Positions 1 through 5,847 of a DNA stretch of 6,196 bases are shown here, piece by piece. The stretch spans positions 1-6,196 of the forward strand of contig CALBVA010000209.1 of NCBI GenBank assembly GCA_937969125.1, in the 5' to 3' direction. This stretch comes from an uncultured Verrucomicrobiales bacterium. Lineage in GTDB: Bacteria > Verrucomicrobiota > Verrucomicrobiia > Verrucomicrobiales > Akkermansiaceae. The number at the start of each line of letters is the position of its first letter. Within the stretch, counting starts at the first letter, position 1. A model generated the notes under the pieces. That model did not search any database and was not told the origin of the DNA. It worked only from the letters and a program-made list of their open reading frames with translations. Both the position numbers and the translations under genes were made by a program.

Positions 1-1196
1 GTGCTGAGGCGCCAGTTATCGAGTTGGGCATCGGGGAAGAATTCCTGAAGGGCATCGAGCCGGTCTTCGGGAGACTGGAGGCATTGCTCAATGAGATACC
101 GGGTGAGGCCCATATTCTTCACGCCGACGGCCAGCATGGGGGCGAGATTGGAGAGGCTGACCGAGCCTGAGAGATCGAAGAGAGAACCGGTCTTAAGGAA
201 CTTCGGTGAGAAGCCGGCGAAGGGGCCGAAGAGGAGAGAGCGCTTCCCATCGATGACGCGGGTATCGAGATGGGGCACGGACATAGGTGGCGCGCCGACG
301 GCGGCTTTGCCATAGACTTTCGCCTGGTGGCGGTCGACGACTTTGGGGTTGTCACAAACGAGGAATTGCCCGCTGACGGGAAAGCCGCCGTAGCCTTTTC
401 CTTCCGGGATTTTTGATTTCTGAAGGAGTGGGAGGGAGGCTCCACCGGCACCGACGAAGACGAAGGGGGTATCGATGGTGCGGTTGATTTTAAGACCGAG
501 GTTTCGCACTTCGACACGCCAGCGACCGTCTTTCCGGCGGTCGAGGTCCTTAACGATGTGGTGGGTGGCGAGGCGGATGCCGTCCTGCGCATCGAGGTAT
601 TCAACGAGGGTTTCGGTGAGGGAGCCGAAGTTGACATCAGTGCCGGTGGCGACCCGGGTGGCGGCGACGACATCGCCGGGGTGGCGACCTTCAAGGAGGA
701 GTGGTGCCCATTCACGAATGACTTCCGGGTCGTCGGAGAATTCCATTTCCTGGAAGAAATGGTGCCGCTTCATGGTGTCGAAGCGAGCTTTGAGGAAGTG
801 GCGGTTTTCTTCCCCCCAGACGAAGCTCATGTGAGGGACAGGCTGGATGAATTGCTCCGGCTTCGGGAGAATGCCCTGCGTGACGAGGTAGCTCCAGAAT
901 TGCTTCGATTGCTCGAAGGCTTCATTGATCTCAAGGGCTTTTGAGATGTTGACGGAGCCGTCGGGGAGCTCCTTGGTATAGTTTAGCTCGCAGAGGGCGG
1001 CGTGTCCGGTGCCGGCGTTATTCCAGGGGTTCGATGATTCCTTCGCAACCTCGGCGAGAGCTTCCACGATTTGGATTTTCAGGGTCGGATCAAGCTGGTG
1101 CAGGAGGACACCGAGGGTGGCGCTCATGATGCCACCTCCGATGAGGACGACATCGGCCTGGGCCATGGTAGCGACGCGGTCTGGCTGGTCGGACAT
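1..1196 (-). CDS. mqo: Malate:quinone oxidoreductase, 3' end beyond the window
   Basis: FAD-dependent, membrane-associated enzyme that oxidises malate to oxaloacetate and passes the electrons to quinone (TCA cycle and respiratory chain). About 398 residues are visible; the last part of a roughly 500-550-residue family protein lies past the left edge. The FAD-binding start VVLIGGGIMSATLG is near residues 16-29, with a dinucleotide-fold acid (Glu45) in IVEALAEVAKESS. The Mqo hallmark NPWNNAGTGHAALCELNYT follows at about 56-74, then PHMSFVWGEEN, EWAPLLLEGR, TGTDVNFG, VYGKAAVGAPPMSVPHLDTRV and GKRSLLFGPFAGFSPKFLK. All agree closely with the E. coli enzyme as I recall it. No frameshift is visible. 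The start is uncertain: in-frame ATGs also exist at 1166, 1235 and 1256, and none has a clear Shine-Dalgarno sequence. I chose 1196 because it gives a short lead before the FAD fold and lies outside the hairpin at 1221-1249. It lacks the E. coli-style N-terminal hydrophobic leader. Confidence 0.95.
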   Translation of the reverse strand, partial: MSDQPDRVATMAQADVVLIGGGIMSATLGVLLHQLDPTLKIQIVEALAEVAKESSNPWNNAGTGHAALCELNYTKELPDGSVNISKALEINEAFEQSKQFWSYLVTQGILPKPEQFIQPVPHMSFVWGEENRHFLKARFDTMKRHHFFQEMEFSDDPEVIREWAPLLLEGRHPGDVVAATRVATGTDVNFGSLTETLVEYLDAQDGIRLATHHIVKDLDRRKDGRWRVEVRNLGLKINRTIDTPFVFVGAGGASLPLLQKSKIPEGKGYGGFPVSGQFLVCDNPKVVDRHQAKVYGKAAVGAPPMSVPHLDTRVIDGKRSLLFGPFAGFSPKFLKTGSLFDLSGSVSLSNLAPMLAVGVKNMGLTRYLIEQCLQSPEDRLDALQEFFPDAQLDNWRLS

Positions 1197-1220
1197 GGCG
1201 GGTTGTTCAGGCACGGCGGT

Positions 1221-1249
1221 CAATCTGTCAACCATGGGCTGACAGATTG
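1221..1249. repeat. Perfect 10-bp inverted repeat (stem-loop) between mqo and the upstream gene
   Basis: CAATCTGTCA at 1221-1230 is the exact reverse complement of TGACAGATTG at 1240-1249, with a 9-nt loop containing CCATGG. It lies 21 nt after the stop of the upstream minus-strand gene and 24 nt before the chosen mqo start. No T-run follows it on the minus strand, so it is not a classical intrinsic terminator. It could be a Rho-assisted end, an mRNA 3'-end stabiliser, a leader hairpin of mqo, or an operator. The in-frame ATG at 1235 would sit in its loop. Confidence 0.6.
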
Positions 1250-1270
1250 GAGGCATGACGGATATGATGC

Positions 1271-2389
1271 TTACTTGGCCTTCGGCTGGATGGCGTAGAC
1301 GCGGAGATCGACGCCGAGGTCCGAGCTATTAGCTTGGGCATTGTGCAAGCTCATGGAGAGGGTGACGGGTTGATCGGCGGGAAGGTTAAGTCCCCGGATG
1401 AGAGCATACTGGAGGGTGCGCTCGGTATTGCCGTTATTCGGAAATCTTGCGGTCTTGGCGAGAGTCTTCCAGCTATGGGGGTCTTTGTCGGCGGCCACGT
1501 TGATGCGGGCGACTTCTTTTCCGTCGAGGTAAATGATGGCCCCATCGTCAAAGATTCCTTCTATGCCCAGATCGGTGATTTTCATGGGTGGAGTGAATTT
1601 TTTACGAAGATACATGGTGTAGCGACGGCCTGATTCCGGGAGGTAGTCTTTTTTTCCTCCAGCGTTGGTTCGAATTTTCCCGGAGGCGATTCCGCCGTAT
1701 CCGATGGGCATCTTGCCGGATTTCCGGAAGGCCGGGCCATCGTATTTTTCGGGATTGTGCCAAGTGGTATCGAAGTCCTTGTCCAGAGTCTCCGGATCGA
1801 ATGGCAAGCCGTCCCGGGTGGTGGCGAGGAGGTAGTCCCACTTGGAGCCGGCTTTGATCAGTTCGAGTTCGGGCTCGAGGGGATTGGGTGAGGTCTTGAT
1901 CCTGATGTCAAAGGTATCGAGAACACGGTTTTCGCTATCAATCGCGAAGAAATAGGTCTCTCCGGCTTTGGCCTCGAATTCGACCCGCGCGGCGTTGGTA
2001 AAGGGTTCACTACGGCGGCGGCTGAAGGCCGGGTAGGCGAAATCATTGTATCTTTGAACAAGCTTCAGATCACGGACGGACTCTCCGGTGTAGATGGCGA
2101 GGATGATTCCGACTCTGTCCGAATTCGAAGAGACCTGAACGCGACCGCTGGATTTTGGGGTCCAGGAATACCAAACGGACCCAAATCCGGATTTGCCGGC
2201 GTGCCTCGGTTCACCTTCCTGACGAGTAGCCAGAGAATCACGGGTGTTCGTTGCCAGAGTGCCTCTGATGTAGACGGGAACCTTGGAGGAGAGAGCAACG
2301 GCTTTGGAGAAATGATCATTCTCGATGGCCTGCCCGTAAACAGGGGTCATCGATAGGATCCCAACGATGAGGGGGAGTATGGATTTCAC
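1271..2389 (-). CDS. Exported PPC-like / beta-sandwich protein of unknown function
   Basis: 372 residues from the GTG at 2389. Residues 1-20 form a signal peptide (VKSILPLIVGILSMTPVYG, cleavage near VYG-QA). Residues of about 25-180 resemble a bacterial pre-peptidase C-terminal (PPC)-like beta domain: FGSVWYSWTPKSSGRVQVSS, then ILAIYTGESVRDLKLVQRYND and AKAGETYFFAID. The C-terminal half resembles a beta-sandwich module common in secreted verrucomicrobial and planctomycete proteins: GSKWDYL, MPIGYGG, YTMYLRKKF, then IFDDGAIIYLDGKEVARINV and SMSLHNAQANSSDLGVDLRVYAI. No catalytic residues are recognisable, so it is probably a surface or periplasmic binding protein; the substrate is unknown. Start choice: the frame extends to an ATG at 2467, but that adds 26 residues before the signal peptide and places a promoter-like pair inside the coding region. 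I therefore prefer GTG 2389, though automatic annotation may use 2467. mqo follows downstream on the same strand. Confidence 0.8.
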   Translation of the reverse strand: MKSILPLIVGILSMTPVYGQAIENDHFSKAVALSSKVPVYIRGTLATNTRDSLATRQEGEPRHAGKSGFGSVWYSWTPKSSGRVQVSSNSDRVGIILAIYTGESVRDLKLVQRYNDFAYPAFSRRRSEPFTNAARVEFEAKAGETYFFAIDSENRVLDTFDIRIKTSPNPLEPELELIKAGSKWDYLLATTRDGLPFDPETLDKDFDTTWHNPEKYDGPAFRKSGKMPIGYGGIASGKIRTNAGGKKDYLPESGRRYTMYLRKKFTPPMKITDLGIEGIFDDGAIIYLDGKEVARINVAADKDPHSWKTLAKTARFPNNGNTERTLQYALIRGLNLPADQPVTLSMSLHNAQANSSDLGVDLRVYAIQPKAK

Positions 2390-2413
2390 GTTAATTTTGG
2401 GGTGGAGGAAGAA

Positions 2414-2445
2414 AGTATAGGGGAAATTTTTATAATCCAAGTCAA
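2414..2445 (-). promoter_or_regulatory. Candidate sigma-70-type promoter for the exported beta-sandwich protein
   Basis: On the minus strand, TTGACT (2445-2440) is followed by TATACT (2419-2414). The hexamers are close to consensus, but the spacer is 20 bp, longer than the usual 16-18, so one hexamer may be wrong. A transcript starting near 2407 would have a leader of under 20 nt before the GTG at 2389, which supports that start over the ATG at 2467. Confidence 0.35.
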
Positions 2446-2475
2446 AAGGCATCTTTGTCTGGGGCACATTCAGAA

Positions 2476-2620
2476 CTAACTCACTTTAAGTTGTGGTGAT
2501 CTGTCGAGCGAACCGATTTGGGTAATCAGCAAATTGGGCTCTATCAGGCAGTCAACCTTTGAAAGTGAGATTCTCAATTTTCAAAAAACCTTTAAGTATA
2601 GGCCTTCCAAAGTGAGTTAG
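2476..2620. repeat. Perfect 12-bp inverted repeat flanking the divergent intergenic region
   Basis: CTAACTCACTTT at 2476-2487 and its exact reverse complement AAAGTGAGTTAG at 2609-2620 are separated by 121 bp. The core AAAGTGAG recurs at 2562-2569, in the same orientation as the right-hand copy and 47 bp from it. The sites lie between two divergent genes, and the right copy ends 16 bp before the TTG start at 2637. They look like binding sites for a regulator or remnants of a small inverted-repeat element. The rest of 2390-2636 is A/T-rich; I saw no RNA gene or further ORF in it. Confidence 0.5.
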
Positions 2621-2624
2621 CCTT

Positions 2625-2630
2625 GGGGAA
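2625..2630 (+). promoter_or_regulatory. Ribosome binding site supporting a TTG start
   Basis: GGGGAA ends 6 nt before the TTG at 2637. It is one of few Shine-Dalgarno-like sequences in the window, and it favours the TTG over the internal in-frame ATG at 2703. Confidence 0.4.
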
Positions 2631-2636
2631 TCTCTA

Positions 2637-2993
2637 TTGAAATTCCTTCTACAGCTCGACTCCGACTTCAAAAATGGCCAGACCGAACGGTTCAGTGAGG
2701 CCATGAAGCTCCAGTTTAGCGAGAAGTCTGTTTGTCTCGCCCCAATCAGCGAGGAGTCGATGACTCGAAACCTGCAAAAGAATCTGACCAGGGTTGCCGC
2801 AAACCCAAAACTCATCGTCCCCTGGACTGCGGATCAGCTTTCCCTCCGTCTCTGTGCCAATGGACGTTTAATCCAGGCCATTCGCCAGGATTGGCGCCCC
2901 GTTTTCCTAACCGAATTTGACGCTGATGACTGGGCTTTCGAACTCCACACCTTCTTCGCTCGCATCGATGGGAAGTGGCACATCCTTCGCTGA
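2637..2993 (+). CDS. Small protein of unknown function (118 aa) upstream of the PLD-like gene
   Basis: I do not recognise this family. It is 118 residues from the TTG at 2637, or 96 from the ATG at 2703. The frame has clear coding character, with C/G-rich third positions in its second half, and no stop back to 2613. It has no signal peptide, membrane segment or cysteine motif; Cys33 and Cys83 are isolated. The end, with alternating hydrophobic residues (FELHTFFARIDGKWHILR), reads like the last two strands of a small alpha/beta or NTF2-like fold, but that is a guess. Its last 19 bases overlap the start of the PLD-like gene in another frame, so the two are probably co-transcribed and translationally coupled. 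A fusion broken by a frameshift is less likely, because this protein ends in a natural domain-final pattern. The TTG start is moderately supported by an upstream GGGGAA. Confidence 0.7.
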   Translation: MKFLLQLDSDFKNGQTERFSEAMKLQFSEKSVCLAPISEESMTRNLQKNLTRVAANPKLIVPWTADQLSLRLCANGRLIQAIRQDWRPVFLTEFDADDWAFELHTFFARIDGKWHILR

Positions 2994-3535
2994 TCCGCTA
3001 CGGTCACTCCACCGTGATCGACCTTGTTCTGAATGAAGACATCCACCAGCGGGTCATCGTGGAGATGATCCCGCGGGCGGAGCGTTTTCTCTGGATTGTC
3101 ACTGCGGATTTGAAGGACCTCCACGTCCGGAAAGGGCGCAGGTTTGTCCCGCTGTTAGAGATTCTCTCTGACCTCGTCAATGAGGGGGTGGCCGTCCGTC
3201 TCTTTCATGCGAAGGAACCGGGTCCGCGATTTCGGGAAGACTTTGACCGCTATCCGGCACTCATTGAGAGTGACCTCTTCGAGCGAATCCTCTGCCCGCG
3301 CATTCACACCAAAGCCATCATCGTGGATGGGAAGGAGGCTTTCATTGGCTCAGCGAATCTCACCGGTGCCGGGGTCGGGGCGAAGAGCCCACTGCGCCGG
3401 AACTTCGAGGCCGGCTTTGTGACTGATGAACAGAAGCACCTCGCACCGCTCATCGAATGGGTGGACCAGCTATACCTCGGCGACTTCTGCATGAAGTGCC
3501 AGAGGAGAAGCAGCTGCCCGGATCCCATCGCTTGA
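2975..3535 (+). CDS. Phospholipase D-like protein with a single HKD motif and C-terminal Cys cluster
   Basis: 186 residues from the GTG at 2975. It carries one complete PLD catalytic motif: His111-x-Lys113, Asp118, then Gly125-Ser126-x-Asn128 in HTKAIIVDGKEAFIGSANLTGAG, with a downstream acidic residue in RRNFEAGF (Glu145). Enzymes of this superfamily with one HKD motif usually act as dimers on phosphodiester bonds (Nuc-type nucleases, lipases); the substrate here cannot be told. The N-terminal part (IPRAERFLWIVTADLKDLHV) is the usual first strand-helix of a PLDc_2-like domain and excludes the internal ATG at 3065 as the start. The C-terminus has Cys172-x2-Cys175-x5-Cys181, possibly a metal site. 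No signal peptide is seen, so it is probably cytoplasmic. The start overlaps the preceding small gene by 19 bases. The last 66 bases overlap the convergent HAD gene, and the Cys cluster is encoded inside that overlap. Confidence 0.85.
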   Translation: MAHPSLIRYGHSTVIDLVLNEDIHQRVIVEMIPRAERFLWIVTADLKDLHVRKGRRFVPLLEILSDLVNEGVAVRLFHAKEPGPRFREDFDRYPALIESDLFERILCPRIHTKAIIVDGKEAFIGSANLTGAGVGAKSPLRRNFEAGFVTDEQKHLAPLIEWVDQLYLGDFCMKCQRRSSCPDPIA

Positions 3536-4321
3536 CCCGCGCCCTTCGCCCAGAATCCAATCCGTCGGGATCTCGTTGGCACAGGGGACAATGAGGTCCG
3601 GTTGATAGGCATAGCTTTTGAGATCCTCCTCGGTGGTGTGACCGCTGAGCACCAGGACAGTCCGGTAGCCGAGCTGAACCCCACCGAGGATATCGGTATA
3701 CATGGTATCGCCCACCATCACGACCTCGTCAGTGGCCAGGCCCATTTCCTTTCGCGCCATTCGCATCATCACCGGGCTTGGCTTCCCCACGCTAAAAGCT
3801 TCCACCCCGGTAGCTTTCTCGATCATGGCGACAATCGCTCCACAGCCGGGACGAAGCCCCTGATCGGTGGGGCAGGTCGTGTCCATGTTCGTCGCGATTA
3901 ACTTTGCCCCTTTCTCCACCAAGCGCACCGCCTTCTCGATCATCTCGAAGGTGAAGGTGCGGCCCTCCCCTACCACCACGTAATCCGGATCAGAGTCCAC
4001 CACGCTGTAGCCATTCACATGGAGAGCATTCGCCAGGCCGTTTTCGCCGAGGACGAAGGCGGTCCCGCAAGGACGCTGCCCGGCGAGAAAACGCGCGGTA
4101 GCCATCGCACAGGTGAAGACCTGATGGTCATCGGCGGGCAGGCCCAGCCGCCGTAATTTCGCCACGATGTCCCGTCGCGCCCGCTGACTGTTATTCGTGA
4201 GGAAGAGGTAAGGTAGAGAGAGGGCCCGCAACCTTTCCAGGAAGGTAATGGTCCCTTCGATGAGTTGATCGCCACGATAAATCACACCGTCCATGTCTAA
4301 AAGAAATCCGACTTGTTTCAT
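3470..4321 (-). CDS. HAD-IIA family (NagD-like) phosphatase
   Basis: 283 residues from the ATG at 4321. All HAD motifs are present: motif I Asp9-x-Asp11 in FLLDMDGVIYRG, motif II Thr42 in LFLTNNSQ, motif III Lys180 in VGKPSP, and motif IV Gly204-Asp205 with Asp210 in MVGDTMYTDI. The cap holds the NagD/pNPPase signature LIATNMDTTCPTDQGLRPGCGAIVAMIEKATG. The family dephosphorylates small phosphate esters (nucleotides, sugar phosphates, phosphoglycolate, p-nitrophenyl phosphate) with Mg2+ in the cytosol; the true substrate cannot be told. It is about 30 residues longer than E. coli NagD. The extra tail (GEGRGSSDGIRAAASPLALHAEVAEV) is largely encoded in the 66-bp overlap with the convergent PLD-like gene. 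An in-frame GTG at 4369 would add 16 residues before the first beta strand, so 4321 is preferred. It lies 97 bp downstream of the thioredoxin-like gene on the same strand and might share its transcript. Confidence 0.93.
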   Translation of the reverse strand: MKQVGFLLDMDGVIYRGDQLIEGTITFLERLRALSLPYLFLTNNSQRARRDIVAKLRRLGLPADDHQVFTCAMATARFLAGQRPCGTAFVLGENGLANALHVNGYSVVDSDPDYVVVGEGRTFTFEMIEKAVRLVEKGAKLIATNMDTTCPTDQGLRPGCGAIVAMIEKATGVEAFSVGKPSPVMMRMARKEMGLATDEVVMVGDTMYTDILGGVQLGYRTVLVLSGHTTEEDLKSYAYQPDLIVPCANEIPTDWILGEGRGSSDGIRAAASPLALHAEVAEV

Positions 4322-4418
4322 GGCTGACCATGTAAGCGGCAAGCGTGCCACCACCCACGGTCTCACCATGCGTTTGTCTCATTGAAAGCGGGAATCACAT
4401 TGCGCCGCCGTATCATCG

Positions 4419-5591
4419 TCACTTTGCGAGAACGAAAGAGATGCCCAGAGACGCCGGGCCGGGATCACCCTCCCGGAAATTATATTGGGTGCCACCGCTA
4501 CGCGGACCGGCCGCAAACCACCGTAGGTTTTTTAGCTCTTCTCCCTCCCAGGTAGCTTCACCGATCAGGGTGGGATTGTAAGCATGGGTGGCATCGCGCA
4601 GTTGAAAAGTGCCACGATATTCCGCTGTGACCCGTTCGCCCTCTTTTCCGGTGAGCCGGGCTTCCAGCTTGCCGGCAATGAGAGCCTCGTCTTTCCAGGC
4701 CGGGCTCTGGCCATAAACGATGTCCTTCAATGAGGTCACTGCGATCTTGCGAACGGTCTTCTCAGGCAACACCACCCAGCTCTTCGTGGCCGGACGTAGC
4801 TCCGTGATCTCGGAGCGGGAGAGCTTGAGCCAATTCTGATTCCACGATTTTCCGATGGCGCGTCCCTTCTGATCGGCCTTCTGATTCTCTCTTGGGAGGT
4901 CACGATAGTGAACCGCGATCAGGACCTTCTCAGCCCCTTCCTCTTTATGAAAGTTCTGGAAGGCGGCCCTCTTCGGCACCGCGAGAGGTGTGAGCTTTTT
5001 TTCCGCGACCAGTTTGCGCCAGGTTTCCAGCGATTGCTGTAGCATCTTTGCCACCTGATCACGTTGCACCCCGACGAAGAGCGCACCGAGATACGTCCCA
5101 TCCGGCATCATGCAATACACCCCCTGCTTGGTCTTGCTACCCCGGGTGTTCCATTGACCGGCCGGTACCTGCGGCCCATAGATATCGGTAAAGAGAATCT
5201 TCGCGGGGTCATTGCGGAGATGATTGATCAACCACTCATTCCTCGGAAAGAGGACATCGACCTCGTGGGTACAGGATACGAACTCGGCGGCGAGTTTCTG
5301 AATCTCCGGGTCTGACCAGACCTGGCGACGTTGCGTCAGGCCATTATTTCAAGTCTCCCCGCAGGGATTTCCATTCATCGTCCACAGGAGCACCGGGCGG
5401 TGAAGTTTCTTCGCCTCATCCACCGCCGTGAGTAGTCCATCACGCCAGCCGATCTTCTGCCAGGCGTCCTCGCCGACCGATGGCCGCACCACTTTAATAC
5501 CTTCAGAAAGGGAACGCCCCCCAACTTCCGGTTCCGCATTGGCCCCGCCGAATAGAAGGGTGGAGAAGCATAGCAGTTGTCGGAACTTCAT
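4419..5591 (-). CDS. Exported thioredoxin-like protein with in-frame TGA, candidate selenoprotein
   Basis: From the ATG at 5591 the frame encodes 80 residues, then TGA at 5349-5351, then 309 open codons to the stop at 4419: 390 residues if the TGA is read as selenocysteine. Residues 1-19 are a signal peptide (MKFRQLLCFSTLLFGGANA, cleavage after ANA), so it acts outside the cytoplasm. The region of about 43-110 resembles a thioredoxin-like fold: the helix DGLLTAVDEAKKLHRPVLLW, then MNGNPCGET-TGA-NNG, then VWSDPEIQKLAAEFV. The TGA is residue 81, four after Cys77, where a redox Cys would be expected. Later parts (QGVYCMMPDGTYLGALFVGVQRDQVAKMLQQSLETW) complete the domain; the C-terminal 200 residues are unassigned. 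The 39 codons between the TGA and the first possible restart (TTG 5231) look coding. The alternative is a nonsense-mutated pseudogene. Without recoding it would be called as an 80-residue orphan plus a C-terminal fragment. Confidence 0.7.
5319..5351 (-). promoter_or_regulatory. Candidate bacterial SECIS element: TGA codon plus downstream stem-loop
   Basis: After the TGA (5351-5349) come 6 nt, then GGCCTG (5342-5337) pairing with CAGGTC (5324-5319) as 6 bp including one G-U. An A-C mismatch and two more pairs (CG/CG) lead to the 6-nt loop CAACGT (5333-5328). The loop starts 15 nt after the TGA, at about the short end of the range known for bacterial SECIS hairpins. The TGA can also pair with TCA at 5315-5313, giving a lower stem as in E. 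coli fdhF. One weak point: the loop has a G near its 5' side only if the innermost pair opens. Confidence 0.5.
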
Positions 5592-5847
5592 CCCCCTTTC
5601 ATGCCACAGGCGAAACCGATTGGCAAACTCACCCCATTTCCAGCCAATGGATCCTGTGTTGAAACACTATCTGTCCCTTTGAAATCGCGAACCGCAATCG
5701 GGTTCTCCTTTGTGAGGCAACACGCGATCGACGAAAATCTCAAAAATTTCCGCGCCACCTGGAGAATATCGTTATATAATGAAGCGAAGGGAGCATTCTC
5801 ATGACACCGCTCCCACACATATCATCCTTTTATCCTCCTAAATCCCC
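5592..5847. other. Intergenic region between two divergent genes
   Basis: 256 bp without a supportable gene. On the plus strand it holds TATAAT at 5775-5780 and a 6-bp inverted repeat (GGGAGC 5789-5794 / GCTCCC 5809-5814). No convincing promoter was found for the minus-strand gene. The minus-strand open frame at 5588-5818 has no coding-like features. Just before the minus-strand ATG at 5591 is a purine-rich AAAGGGGG that may act as a ribosome binding site, although it is very close to the start codon. Confidence 0.5.
5775..5814 (+). promoter_or_regulatory. Possible -10 box and leader hairpin of the CBM-like gene
   Basis: A consensus TATAAT at 5775-5780 lies about 70 bp before the GTG at 5848, but no good -35 hexamer is seen 16-18 bp upstream. 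A transcript starting near 5787 would begin with GGGAGC (5789-5794), which can pair with GCTCCC (5809-5814) across a 14-nt loop. The remaining leader is pyrimidine-rich with no Shine-Dalgarno sequence. Confidence 0.3.

Noticed and set aside
119..715. 198-codon minus-strand open frame
   Set aside because: It is a shadow frame on the same strand as mqo, rich in Ser and Pro with no domain pattern, while the mqo frame shows full family motifs.
558..944. 128-codon plus-strand open frame
   Set aside because: It is antisense to mqo and exists because of the codon bias of that gene.
2054..2356. 100-codon plus-strand open frame
   Set aside because: It is antisense to the exported beta-sandwich gene and has no recognisable features or ribosome binding site.
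2637..3535. A single gene broken by a frameshift between the small protein and the PLD-like protein
   Set aside because: The small protein ends in a natural domain-final pattern, the PLD-like domain starts normally after its GTG, and a 19-bp overlap is typical of coupled genes.
4322..4418. Terminator or small RNA between the thioredoxin-like and HAD genes
   Set aside because: Only 4-bp stems were found, with no T-run and no recognisable RNA motif.
4419..5231. Separate gene starting at TTG 5231
   Set aside because: It would begin in the middle of a thioredoxin-like domain, with coding-like sequence in the same frame for 39 codons upstream up to the TGA. It remains possible only as a fragment of a pseudogene.
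5789..5814. 6-bp inverted repeat as a transcription terminator
   Set aside because: It has a 14-nt loop and no T-run, and it lies between divergent genes where no transcript needs to end.
5588..5818. 76-codon minus-strand open frame upstream of the thioredoxin-like gene
   Set aside because: Its codon use and composition are not coding-like, it has no ribosome binding site, and it covers the region expected to hold the promoter.
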